Of a stretch of 64,000 bases of DNA, positions 55,165 to 64,000 are shown one piece after another. The notes below the pieces were generated by a model. It was not told where the DNA came from. It worked only from the letters and a program-made list of their open reading frames with translations, and made no database searches. A program made the position numbers and the translations under genes. Source of the stretch: Alentia gelatinosa. Its lineage: Eukaryota > Annelida > Polychaeta > Phyllodocida > Polynoidae. The stretch is from contig OX465584.1 in assembly GCA_950022655.1 (NCBI GenBank), forward strand, positions 54,454,789 through 54,518,788, given 5' to 3'. Each line of letters begins with the position of its first letter. Positions within the stretch are counted from its first letter, which is position 1.

Positions 55165-55640
55165 ACCTTTAAAACTTATAAAACCTATAAAAACCTATAT
55201 TTTGATTCTTTAGCCTTTATTTTTTTCAAGGAACCTATATAACCTATAAAAACCTATTTCACTGCCATGCAGATTTATGTGTACAGGAAATCTTAGAAGT
55301 TATCTTGACACAAAGTTAGATTGTCAAATGACAAGAAATCCACATTTTCACTTTATTTGAGAGATCATAAAAGTGTTTAAGAATCAAACCATTGGTGTGA
55401 CTTCTTGCCAGGCTGGCTTGCCTGTTGGAAACTCAAGTGTATACATGTTTGCTGGGTATGAGGCAGACATGCTGATGCCCTGCAATTTAGTACTAGGTAC
55501 ATTTTTTAGAAATCAAGAACTGAAAATAAGTGATTGACTATATTTTGACTCTTATTATGCTGAATATGTTAAACCTAAAAACCTATAAAAGCTTATGTTT
55601 TGGGCCTTGAAAAACCTGTAAAAACCTATATTTTGATTTT
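55165..55640. repeat. AT-rich stretch with aacctataaaa phrases
   Basis: The phrase aacctataaaaacctata recurs near 55170-55260 and 55565-55635. A normal-looking unique segment lies between. The origin is unknown. Confidence 0.6.
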
Positions 55641-56004
55641 TAACCCTTTCAGGGCGGATAATGCCTTGAGGCATTCCCCAGCATAGAGGCATTCCCCCGC
55701 GGAGACCGGATAATGCATTGAGGCATTATTTATGAAATTTAGTAATATTTACCATTTCATTGTTTTATGAAGAAATAATTGATCAATATATCTGAAACTT
55801 TCAGAGAATATACCTATGATATAGTATTTGATATTATTTGGTAAACCAAATAATATAGATAAGAATGATGTGTCATATCACGTGATCAAAAAATGGAATA
55901 TGGTTTTAGACAAATTTTGGCTCGTCCCCTGGAGTTATGCCAACCCAAAGTTCCCGCCCCAACCAACAGGGCTCTGCCACAGACCCCCGTCTTTAAAGGG
56001 TTAA
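55640..56004. mobile_element. piggyBac-like MITE, TTAA target duplication
   Basis: The element is bounded by TTAA on each side, with termini CCCTTTCAGGGCGG and TCTTTAAAGGG. TTAA target sites and CCCTTT/AAAGGG termini are typical of piggyBac derivatives. The interior includes doubled gaggcattccc phrases and tcatatcacgtgat. It ends 110 bp before exon 11. Confidence 0.8.
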
Positions 56005-56113
56005 CACCTATAAAAAAACTATATTGAAGAAGCGGGGCACTGGGAGGCCTGCAGTATTTCATACATTCGCACATAGGTGTATAATGATAGAGCCGACTGC
56101 CCCCTGTTTTCAG

Positions 56114-56332
56114 GTGCTTCCTGATGTGCTACATGTTCGTGAACCTGACGTGCGTGCTACAAACACTGCTGAAGTCGCCACACTGGCGGCCGCGCTACAA
56201 ATATTACCACTGGTCGTTATCACTGCTCGGAGTCATCCTCAACTTCGCGCTCTCCATCATTGCCGGCTGGTACTACGCCCTCGCCGCCTTCGCCCTCGCC
56301 GCATTCATCTACAAATACGTCGAGTATAAAGG
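56114..56332 (+). CDS. kcc: KCC exon 11: TM10 to TM12
   Basis: 219 nt encoding residues 452-523, with Val451 and Gly524 split. The acceptor is ctgttttcag and the donor gtgggt. [18 protein letters not shown] forms TM10; Tyr457 is 160 residues after Pro297, the same spacing as KCC1 Pro429 to Tyr589, so it is the chloride-site tyrosine. [11 protein letters not shown] and two further helices follow, ending IYKYVEYKG at the start of the cytosolic domain. Confidence 0.96.
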
Positions 56333-57239
56333 GTGGGTAGCTTTATTCTTGATGAAGGGCTTTGAGATTGCGCGAAACGTCGCGATCTTTGATTGATATC
56401 ACTGACACTATTTCCACTGTCATCTTGGTCAATGCAACTACAACTTAAAATAAAATCAACTGTATCTGGTTTCTTTTAGTGATTATACCTGCATCATATT
56501 TTTATTCATTAAAAAAATATTTAATGACAATAAAGTCATCGCACACGCGATCTTTTCTTCTTTTTTTTTGTTTATTTTATTTGACTAGTAATTCGCCTGC
56601 ATGGGTGTACAAATGTATTTCAATTCCAGCAAGCTGTGTTTTCATGGTTACATAACAAGTTAAATGGTGTAGAGTCAAATAGACATTACGACACTAGGCT
56701 AGTAGTTTCATAGCCAACAGTGGCCAGTAATATTGAACTTTTCATATCAGATTCATTTTCAGTAAATTAGAATATACAGTCCAACTTTCCTTCTTAGTAT
56801 TCCAACAGATACCTTCTTCTAGTAAGAATTTCTTTTTAATCTAATTATTATTTGTGCACACTGATATTTATTGACATAGTGCCTACGAATTTGGCAATTG
56901 GTCATAGAAGAGTGGATAGTAACCCAATGTAAGTTGGTTTTTTTTAATTTACTTTTTTTATTGCGCATAAATTCATCGCAAGGATGGTCTTCCATTCATG
57001 TCGTGTACAGTGTTCTCTATATAACATGTTTTGGAAAGAAATCTACATTTCCACATAGTATAAACTGTTTGCTTTACAATTAATAAACAAGAGATACCCT
57101 CCACCTTAGGTATGGGGTGAGATAATGATGATGATTTGCCAGCTGGTACCAGGCAATGTTCAGCACACCATATGACTTTGGTTCTGTGCCACCAGACCAC
57201 AAGACCACAATTTATAGATAGATAATATTATTTTGGGCT

Positions 57240-57840
57240 GGAATCCACTGGGTTTATACAAATTCTTATTTCAATTCTAGTTTATTGATCGGAAATAGTT
57301 TCTATGGTATGTTAGGGGCAGACTTAAATCTTTTCTTGAAACAGTTTTTGGATGGAGCAGTTTTTATTTCTTTATGAAGCTTGTTCCAAGTCATTTTACC
57401 TCGATATGTTGGGGACTTTTTTACAAATTCTGTTCTGGGCCTAAATAGCTTGAACTGGTGGCTAGTTTGCGACCTGGTAACCCTGTTATCATTTCTTTCC
57501 CTCACATGGTCCCCCAGTGGAACCACGTCCGGGTTTCTGTCAGTTTCTTCTTCTGACAACTCGTCAGTTATCTCACCATACTTTTGTATATAGACTTTAC
57601 GCATATACGTTAACAGTAACTCCTTACGTCGACGCCGCAACATTGGTATGCCCATTAGGCCGTGCAGTGCATCGACAGTGTGCACCATACCATGATCACC
57701 CAGACATATGCGTAGTGCTTTATTCTGAATTCGTTGCAATTTCTCAAGCCATACATTGAAACACAAAGGAACACAGATAGATGACACATTTTCGTAACAA
57801 GAAGTAATCCAATATAAAATGATATTCGACATTCTCTTGT
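57240..57840 (-). mobile_element. LINE (non-LTR retrotransposon) 3' end, 5'-truncated
   Basis: A minus-strand open frame of 176 codons (57832-57302) carries LEKLQRIQNKALRICLG and, near its end, YRGKMTWNKLHKEIKTA. These two blocks typify the region after the reverse-transcriptase catalytic domain in Jockey/CR1-like LINE proteins. The catalytic motif itself is absent, so the copy is truncated. An aataaac box lies 3' of the stop on the minus strand. Confidence 0.8.
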
Positions 57841-57902
57841 GACGTCTTAAAAGATCTTAAACAAGAAAAATGAGTCTCAATTTGAACGTGTTATATTTTC
57901 AG

Positions 57903-58007
57903 AGGAGAGAAGGAATGGGGAGATGGTATCCAAGGTCTATCCATGTCAGCCGCGCAGCAGGCCTTGCTCAAACTGGAGGAGGGAGATCCACACACCAAAA
58001 ACTGGCG
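57903..58007 (+). CDS. kcc: KCC exon 12: start of the cytosolic C-terminal domain
   Basis: 105 nt encoding residues 525-558, with split residues Gly524 and Arg559. The acceptor is tatattttcag and the donor gtatgg. The product [20 protein letters not shown], then [15 protein letters not shown], is nearly superimposable on vertebrate KCCs ([18 protein letters not shown]). This segment links TM12 to the regulatory domain. A minus-strand LINE fragment lies 70 bp upstream. Confidence 0.96.
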
Positions 58008-58056
58008 GTATGGCTAAGAAATAGTTCTTGTTTTACATAGTATTTGTTACAAGAGT

Positions 58057-58225
58057 AGATCTTTTTAGACAAGATAATCCTTAATAGCGACCGTTTTGTA
58101 ATTATCCCACATTTGGCGATAATTATGGATTCATTGGGACCAACAGTCGTAATATTTATCTTGAAAACCGTCTTGAATCTTTAATAATCGCCAGTAACGA
58201 TTATCCCATATAAAAAACAGATCCC
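58057..58225. mobile_element. Palindromic MITE E2, copy 2
   Basis: The left gatctttttagacaagataa and the right ttatcccatataaaaaacag, then atccc, are inverse copies, and the inner agcgaccgttttgtaatta pairs with aaaccgtcttgaatct-side sequence. It fills much of the 386-bp intron 12. Confidence 0.7.
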
Positions 58226-58393
58226 ATGTGCTCATGATTTGCCTTTTTGCTATTTAATTAAATATATATAGAAAACAGACATTTCCCAAGAAATAAATGC
58301 GTGGAGTAAGTGGGATCATTGAATCTCTAGATGACATTGTCCAGATTGATATCTAATCGATATGTATGTCCCTTCCTCTACTTTCACTTATAG

Positions 58394-58482
58394 GCCTCAG
58401 CTTCTTGTCCTGTGTAAGATGTCGAATGGACTTCAACCGAAATACCCACAGCTCGTTAGCCTGGCCAGTCAACTGAAGGCTG
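58394..58482 (+). CDS. kcc: KCC exon 13: cytosolic domain, PQLLVL block
   Basis: 89 nt encoding residues 560-588. The acceptor ends ctttcacttatag and the donor is gtgagt. It reads PQLLVLCKMSNGLQPKYPQL, then VSLASQLKAG, matching the family sequence PQLLVLLKLD...HPRLLTFASQLKAG. The upstream intron is only 386 bp, the shortest seen here. Confidence 0.95.
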
Positions 58483-58724
58483 GTGAGTGAACCGCTAGAA
58501 TACCTAGAATCTTTTCGTTCCTAGAATCTTTTCGTTCACTATGTGAATTGGAACCCTCGAACTAGAGTTTAAACACTCAACGTTTCAAGGTTTTCAACAA
58601 ATCAAGTGTTTTTTTACCCAACGTAAATCATTTTACTGATGTGCTCATCTTTTATTACCTACCCATTAAGAGGTCGCCGTAGAAAAAATATAGAGCGCCT
58701 GGAGTTTGCTACAAGTGTGGCAAA

Positions 58725-58873
58725 AGTGTCCGCTTACGCGGGATGTTGGCTTACGCGGGGTGTTCGCTTACGCGGGGTCAAAATAAAAAACTAATAGTGG
58801 GAACCGTTCCAAAGGTCTCCGTTAACGCTGGGTGTCCGCATACACGGGGTGTCTGTTAGGCAGGGTTCTACTG
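58725..58873. mobile_element. Tigger/pogo-like MITE, partial
   Basis: Tandem cgcttacgcgggg phrases precede a terminus gcagggttctactg followed by TA, as in 21134-21214. The left terminus is lost. Confidence 0.6.
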
Positions 58874-58904
58874 TATGTAGCTATTGTGTAACATTTTATG
58901 CAGA

Positions 58905-58975
58905 GCAGGACGAACTTGTATTTCCAAGTCTATAAGCTCAGCATTTGCATCCCCTTTGATGAGGTACGACCTTTA
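58905..58975 (-). other. Fragment similar to the coding-like segment at 22750-23130
   Basis: On the minus strand it encodes YLIKGDANAELIDLEIQV, close to YLIKRDANAELMDLDMQ of the other site. Only about 25 codons are shared. Confidence 0.4.
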
Positions 58976-59579
58976 AATTGTCTATCTTCCTCAATGTCCT
59001 CAGCAAAGACACTCGTTATTGCGATTCACACTAGGACACTCTGAGGAAAAAAAAACAACCTCTCCTTCAGATATCCAACGGCCGCCTGTGTCTGGAACTA
59101 AACTGTGTGGCTACCTGGTGAGAATTAGGTGAACTAAATCGTAAATAGCAGAAATGGCAGCTTTCCATGGTCAATAAAATACATAAACACAATAGCAATG
59201 CACCACCAGTAAAACCTATATTGCATTGAAGAATATTTCAGCTTTCGTTTTTTCTGACGTGAACTGACATCCCTGTAAATAGTGTGAAGGGGTGGGTGGG
59301 GTTGTTTCAGACAACTCCAATAAAAACTCCATGCGTGGTGGCTACCTGTATGCCCCTGCTCATAAGATGTCTTCTACAATGAAAATGGAATATAAGGGTT
59401 ATTTAAATGTCTTTTCCACTGCTTGTAATGTGATTGTTTACCTGCCATGGAAAACCGCCTACAGATACAGATCATTTTCCTTCGACAGGATACAAATATC
59501 CAGGGAGACTACAACATAATAATCAGTTGATTTAGATGTTTTTATTGGGTTTTTATTTCGATCTTTATTCTTATAGGGG

Positions 59580-59868
59580 GAACCTATGAGAGTTTAGAGT
59601 CTGAGCTCGTATCCCATCGAGTTTGAATCACGCAGTAATTCACAAGGTGAAGCGGCGTGAATTATGTAGTGATTCAAACCAGATGGGAACGAGCTCTGAA
59701 CCTAAACTTGAATGGGTTTCTGAATTTATCTCACCCTTAACATTGACTAATGGGCTAACATTTGTGACATAATCCCATATTGGATATTTTTCCTAAATAT
59801 CAAATGGGTGATAGATACGCGTTCCCAATGTTAAGTCTTTTGAGAAAAAATAGCAGGGGTGAGATAAA
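59580..59868 (+). mobile_element. Fold-back element, subfamily 1, complete
   Basis: The arms ggggaacctatgagagttta and taaacttgaatgggtttct enclose the apex attcacaaggtgaagcggcg, then tgaatta. The tail runs from tttatctcacccttaa through cccaatgttaagtc to caggggtgagataa. Confidence 0.85.
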
Positions 59869-60374
59869 CATGAACATCCGCTAAAGCTGGTTTTAGTGTC
59901 CATGCAGTGAGGCATGATAGGTACATATTCAGGAATGTTTCAGCTAAGCACTGAGCTTATAAAGATAGTGTTCATGTGATTCCATCACCAATGACAAGGT
60001 CAGTTGATACCACCATGTATTTTCCAACGGCACAATACAATCGGTGAGTGGGTGTCTTCAAAATGCACATATCAAGTTTGGTTACCAGTAAACTATAGCG
60101 ATCTGGAAGCAGTGCGAGAATCAATTAGTGGTGGCCAGTGTACTGTAAACCCTGTGTTCCCACCCATTTTGGACCTCAGTCAAGTAATTGTCAGATGCAG
60201 GTTTCTCGTGAGCTTCTGCTCTCAGCAGTGAATGAAGGAATAACGAGAAAAAATATGCCTCATCAAACTGCGCCCTTTGTCGGAGGGTGGGACCAGAGTG
60301 ACAGCCAAGTGGCGGTCTCCAGCTGTTGTTATGTAGTTTGGCCTGTGTTACTTTTTGGTAATTACGAACCTACA

Positions 60375-61035
60375 ACAATCTGTACCCAATAATGTGCCAT
60401 CTGTACTCAGTAACCCACCATCTGTACCTGCTGTCTGTGCCCAGTAACCTGCCATCTGTACCCAGTAACCTGCCATCTGTTCCCAGTAACCTGCTGTACC
60501 CAGTAACCCAATATCTGTACATTAACCCACCATCTGTACCTGCCGTCTGTACCCAGTAACCTGCCACCTGCACTCAGTAACCTGCCACCTGTTCACAGTA
60601 ACCTGTCATCTGTAACCTGCCACCTGTAACCTGCCACTTGCACCCAGTAACCGTCTGTACCCAGTAACCTGCCGTCTGTACCCAGTAACCTGCCACCTGC
60701 ACTCAGTAACCTGTCACCTGCACTCAGTAACCTGCCACCTGTTCACAGTAACCTGTCATCTGTAACCTGCCACCTGCACCCAGTAACTGTCTGCACCCAG
60801 TAACCTGCCACATGTACCCAGTAACCTGCCACCTGTTCACAGTAACCTGCCACCTGTAACCTGTAACCTGCTGTCTGTAACCTGTAACCTGCTGTCTGCA
60901 CTCAGTAACCTGCCACCTGCACTCAGTAACCTGCCACCTGCACCCAGTAACTGTCTGTACCCAGTAACCTGCCACCTGTACTCAGTAACCTGCCACCTGT
61001 ACCCAGGAACCCTCCATCTCTACCCAGTAACACCA
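60375..61035. repeat. Minisatellite, about 20-bp unit, in intron 13
   Basis: More than 30 units of the type cccagtaacctgccacctgt with many variants (tgccgtctgtac, gttcacag). Short and fused units show ongoing slippage. Open frames within it are artefacts. Confidence 0.95.
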
Positions 61036-61196
61036 TTTTTTGTTGGCAATTCCAGAAATCACTGACAGTTGTGCCACTGGCTTGAAATTGAATATTAAGG
61101 TTCTAGATGTTTTTCTTGGGTGGGTAATAGTAATATTGTGTTAAATCAATGTATGTCTAAATGAGAGTCTTTAGCAGACGTCCTCTGATGTTGCAG

Positions 61197-61276
61197 GTAA
61201 GGGACTGACAGTGTTGGCCGCAGTGTTGGATGGTGCCTATTCCGAGAAGGCAGAGCAAGTGCAAGAGGTCAAACAG
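61197..61276 (+). CDS. kcc: KCC exon 14: GKGLT block
   Basis: 80 nt encoding residues 590-615, with Gly589 completed at its start. The acceptor is gatgttgcag and the donor gtacag. It reads KGLTVLAAVLDGAYSEKAEQ, then VQEVKQ, against GKGLTIVGSVLEGTFLENH of human KCCs. It follows a 660-bp minisatellite in the upstream intron. Confidence 0.94.
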
Positions 61277-61317
61277 GTACAGTATCCTACATTTTAAGAA
61301 GGAATTACATCAAGATC

Positions 61318-61592
61318 CATGGAAGCTGAAAATATGCCATGAGCTTTAGTTGCAAAATAATCTTACGAGGCAAAGCTGAGTGAGATTATATAGCAAACCC
61401 AAATAAATGGCAAATTTTCTGTGGCTATGGATCAGGTGCGGTTCAGATTTTATCTCTCCCTCATCACTGACTAATTGGCCAATATTTGTGATATCATCCC
61501 CTGTTGAATATTTTCTTTACAATACTTCATGGGCGTTGAGTACGAGTTCCCAATGTTAATTCTGTGTGGAAAAAATACCAGGGGTGAGATAA
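61318..61592 (+). mobile_element. Fold-back element, subfamily 1-like, diverged
   Basis: A weak hairpin has the apex cttacgaggcaaagctgagt, then gagattat. The tail runs from ttatctctccctcat through gttcccaatgttaattctg to ccaggggtgagataag. Confidence 0.65.
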
Positions 61593-61893
61593 GACAAACA
61601 ATGGCACAATAGGTAGAGTAACCTTCCAACACTATATCACTAGTGAACATGTGCACTCTATAGGGTACAGCGTTATTGCTAGTTCTACCATCATCCTCCA
61701 GGAAATTATAAGAAAGTGCCACTGTGGTCGGGCACAACTGCTGTTGTTAGTTGTTATAAGCCCCACCCCCCTTTTTTCCCTTTAAAAAAAAAAATAAAAG
61801 TGACATATTAGATACACATTGATTAGAACCCTACTTTCCTTTCTCATGTCAGTATATATACATTTCATGTTGAAAATCTGTGTATTTTTTCAG

Positions 61894-61982
61894 ACATTGA
61901 AAAATTTGATGGATGAAGAAAAGGTGAAAGGATTTGCAAAAGTAATGGTTACTAAGGATGTAACAGAAGGACTTAATATATT
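61894..61982 (+). CDS. kcc: KCC exon 15: last exon found
   Basis: 89 nt encoding residues 616-644 plus two bases. The acceptor is tgtattttttcag and the donor gtgagt. It reads TLKNLMDEEKVKGFAKVMVT, then KDVTEGLNI, matching [27 protein letters not shown]. It ends in phase 2, so the next exon must supply the last base of a Leu-like codon. No continuation is seen up to 64000, so the remaining roughly 330 residues lie beyond the window. Confidence 0.94.
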
Positions 61983-62329
61983 GTGAGTATCTCTACACTT
62001 CTGCATCTAATACCCATCCTGCTAATGCGTTGGTATAGTTAGAGAGAGTTGTGTTTCAATTCAGTCTTTTGTAATTCTAATTTCTGGTTACAAGAAGTAT
62101 TTGACATCTTCTATATTGTTGAATGGAGAGATGAAAAGTGAATTAAACGGACACCTTATATTACACTCACAGCCGATTTTAGGACTCAAGACGAAAATAG
62201 ACCCGTTACATCAATTCAAAAAATTCGATTTTTTTCTTTTCTTGTATAACATTCTTTCTTGTTGTACACAATATATATCTTGTTATAGAAATAATCCTGC
62301 AAATTTAAGTTCGTGAGGAATCATTTTCT

Positions 62330-63140
62330 GAAGACACATATCTTATTACAGTAAATCAAATTGTTTCAAGAAACTGGTTAACTTTTACGATATGCAGGTA
62401 TATTCAGAATTTATCTATCGCTAAGACTCAGTTGTTGAACATATACTAGATACTGAAGTAATAAAATTGGAAATCCAAACGGAAATCTTGCAGTTTTATA
62501 AGAAAAAGTCTAGGTATTTAATTTCTATACCCAAGTGGCAACCCTATCAAGTAAACACATGCGTACATCGTGGTAGCTTATGTTCCCGCGAACAACAACC
62601 CAAAAAAAAGAAAAAGAAAAAAACATATTTATTCCCTGCTCGTCGTTCATCTAAAAGATAAAGATTAAGCTGCAGAATAATATTAGGTGTGCGCTTTCAT
62701 CTTCCATTCATCGTTACATTTTCCGTTGTATATAGCGAGTTTTGGTTGGACAAAGTAGCTAGTTTTGTGTTATTTACAGACAAGTTCTATGCAAAGTTTT
62801 CCAACAGTGTGTCTCCCCTTTACCTTCTCACTTTATATGTACATGGGTGCTTCTCTGATGTTTGAAGAGCTAAGATATTGTTGCATTGGTGGTTGGCACA
62901 AAGTGCAATGGAAAGAATTTATTATTATTCTGTTTGGATATAATTTTGATTAAAAAGGTAAATACTATTAGTATGTTGGTAGAGCATGGCACCACCAACT
63001 GCAGCATTGTAGTATTTACGTGAATTGCAATTTCAATAAGTGTATGTTGAGGAGGAGAAGGTACACCAGCATCGTAACACGTGAAAGTTCTCATAAATTT
63101 TCTTTTATACCAATGTTAATGTTTCTAAAAGATCTATTAT
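62330..63140. other. Intron or flank without recognised features
   Basis: I see no exon, RNA or repeat family here. The next KCC exon (expected to start with an Ile-Gln-like codon pair) is not present in either frame check I could make by eye. Confidence 0.5.
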
Positions 63141-63145
63141 CTGAT

Positions 63146-63433
63146 ATAAAGAAAATTTATGGTCAGAGCTTGTATCCAATCGAGTTTGAATAGCTGCATA
63201 GTAATTCACAAGTCGTAGCCGCATGAATTATGTAGCGTTTCAAACAAAATGGTATCGGCCTCTGACCGTAAACTTGAATAAGTTTCTAGATTTATCTCAC
63301 CCCACACATCGACCAATTGCCTAACATTTGTGACATAATCCCCTATTGAGTATTTTTCTAAATACTCCATGGGCATTGAGTACGAGTTCTCAATTTTAAG
63401 TCTATGGGAAAAAAAATACCAGGGGTGAAATAA
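63146..63433 (+). mobile_element. Fold-back element, subfamily 1, complete
   Basis: The arms gaaaatttatggtcagagct and ggcctctgaccgtaaacttg enclose the apex attcacaagtcgtagccgca, then tgaatta. The tail runs from tttatctcaccccaca to caggggtgaaataat and contains gagtacgagttctcaatttt, then aagtctatgg. Confidence 0.8.
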
Positions 63434-63508
63434 TGCAGAAACACACATTATCGTCACAAAAAGAAGTAAATGTTATTTAATTCCTGAAACTCTTGTGAGA
63501 TTGTCCAG

Positions 63509-63842
63509 CCGGTGTGATGCGAGAAATGGTCACCCTGGGAAAAATGGTAATTATCGCCCACTAGTATCTTGTGCGCATGCACGAACATGCACAGTGTTGA
63601 AGTCCACGATTGGAGAGTGAGCAATTTGCTGAAATTAAGCATATCACGACATACCACGCTATGTAATTCTCATGTCTAAATACTAATCTTTTTATTTATT
63701 TACATTAAAATCACATCAAAATAGTAGTACGTCCAATAATCCGTGATATCTAAACGGAAGAATGTGTCCAGACGCATGCGCGTATTGGGTGGGCGATAAT
63801 TACCATTTTTCCCGGCGTAACCAAATCTCGCAGCACACCGGG
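63509..63842 (-). mobile_element. MITE with GGTGTGATGCG termini, copy 2
   Basis: The termini CCGGTGTGATGCGAG and CTCGCAGCACACCGG are inverse copies. The internal cagacgcatgcgcgtattgg places it inverse to 49634-49926. Confidence 0.85.
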
Positions 63843-64000
63843 CCAGGAAATTATAAAATAATACAAAAAAAACCCCAAAAAAAACGCACGATGCTGGTCC
63901 CTCCTTCTCCTTCTCCTCCTCCTACCCGAGCCCCCGTCCTTGGTGTTGTGGTTAACGTTGTCGCTGTGGTGGCATGGCTTGAGGTGACTAGTGAGTGGTG

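Larger units (their letters stand above)
15541..61982 (+). other. kcc: K-Cl cotransporter (KCC) gene, internal part: 15 exons
   Basis: This gene encodes an electroneutral K+-coupled chloride exporter of the plasma membrane (SLC12 family, APC fold), which sets cell volume and intracellular chloride. Fifteen exons with canonical GT-AG borders chain in frame (end phases 0,1,0,2,1,1,1,2,1,2,2,2,1,0,2) into 644 codons plus 2 nt. They cover TM1 to TM12 and the start of the cytosolic C-terminal domain. Residue numbers in the exon entries count from the ATG at 15541, which is only the first codon of the first exon seen. Against human KCC1, recalled from memory, TM1-TM3 and TM6-TM10 align without gaps and the extracellular loop is 18 residues shorter. 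Full KCCs are about 1,080-1,150 aa, so both ends lie outside the window or were not found. The assignment to KCC rather than NKCC/NCC rests on the long extracellular loop between TM5 and TM6 and on KCC-like motifs such as HTKNWRPQLLVL. Confidence 0.95.

Noticed and set aside
56024..56329. A 101-codon frame overlapping exon 11
   Set aside because: It is the wrong frame of the exon. The frame starting [10 protein letters not shown] matches KCC.
56345..56400. The phrase gatgaagggctttgagattg, then cgcgaaacgtc, resembling a hammerhead ribozyme core (CTGATGA ... GAAAC)
   Set aside because: The conserved C of CTGATGA is T here and no three-stem fold closes convincingly by eye.

Overview
This is a window of animal nuclear DNA carrying one recognisable gene: a K-Cl cotransporter (KCC, SLC12A4-7 type) on the + strand, seen as 15 coding exons between 15541 and 61982. 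All 15 exons have canonical AG/GT borders and their phases join without conflict. Together they give 644 codons plus two bases, from transmembrane helix 1 into the cytosolic C-terminal domain. The N-terminal exons (about 110 residues in relatives) and the C-terminal exons (about 330 residues) are not visible, so the window is an internal slice of a gene longer than 46 kb.

Long introns, dense short inverted-repeat transposons, a tRNA-derived SINE with a gacgttaaa-type tail and a LINE fragment suggest an invertebrate, probably marine and possibly a mollusc. I cannot name the lineage from sequence alone.

Layout. 1-15.5 kb: no recognised gene; a tandemly duplicated coding-like segment on the minus strand (221-971), a 0.9 kb C-rich minisatellite (2630-3540) and many fold-back elements. 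15.5-40.8 kb: exons 1-3 separated by introns of 8.9 and 16.1 kb filled with repeats, including two Mutator-like MITEs with 9-bp target duplications, one of which carries two younger insertions. 40.8-51 kb: exons 3-9, with a three-level nested MITE in intron 5 and CGG arrays in intron 8. 51-62 kb: exons 10-15, a minisatellite starting 22 bp after the exon 10 donor, a TTAA-flanked piggyBac-like MITE, a LINE 3' end and another minisatellite. 62-64 kb: intron only, with two MITEs.

The KCC slice keeps the K+ and Cl- site residues of TM3, TM6 and TM10 and the four-cysteine extracellular loop. It has a histidine for the usual asparagine in TM1 and an aspartate two residues before the K+-site tyrosine in TM3. 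The most striking non-coding signal is a modular group of fold-back elements. Their outer stems differ between subfamilies, but the apex of the hairpin is conserved, and each hairpin is joined to a tail that starts TTATC, ends GATAA and carries a TTAAGYCTATGG-like motif. At least fifteen copies or fragments lie in this window.
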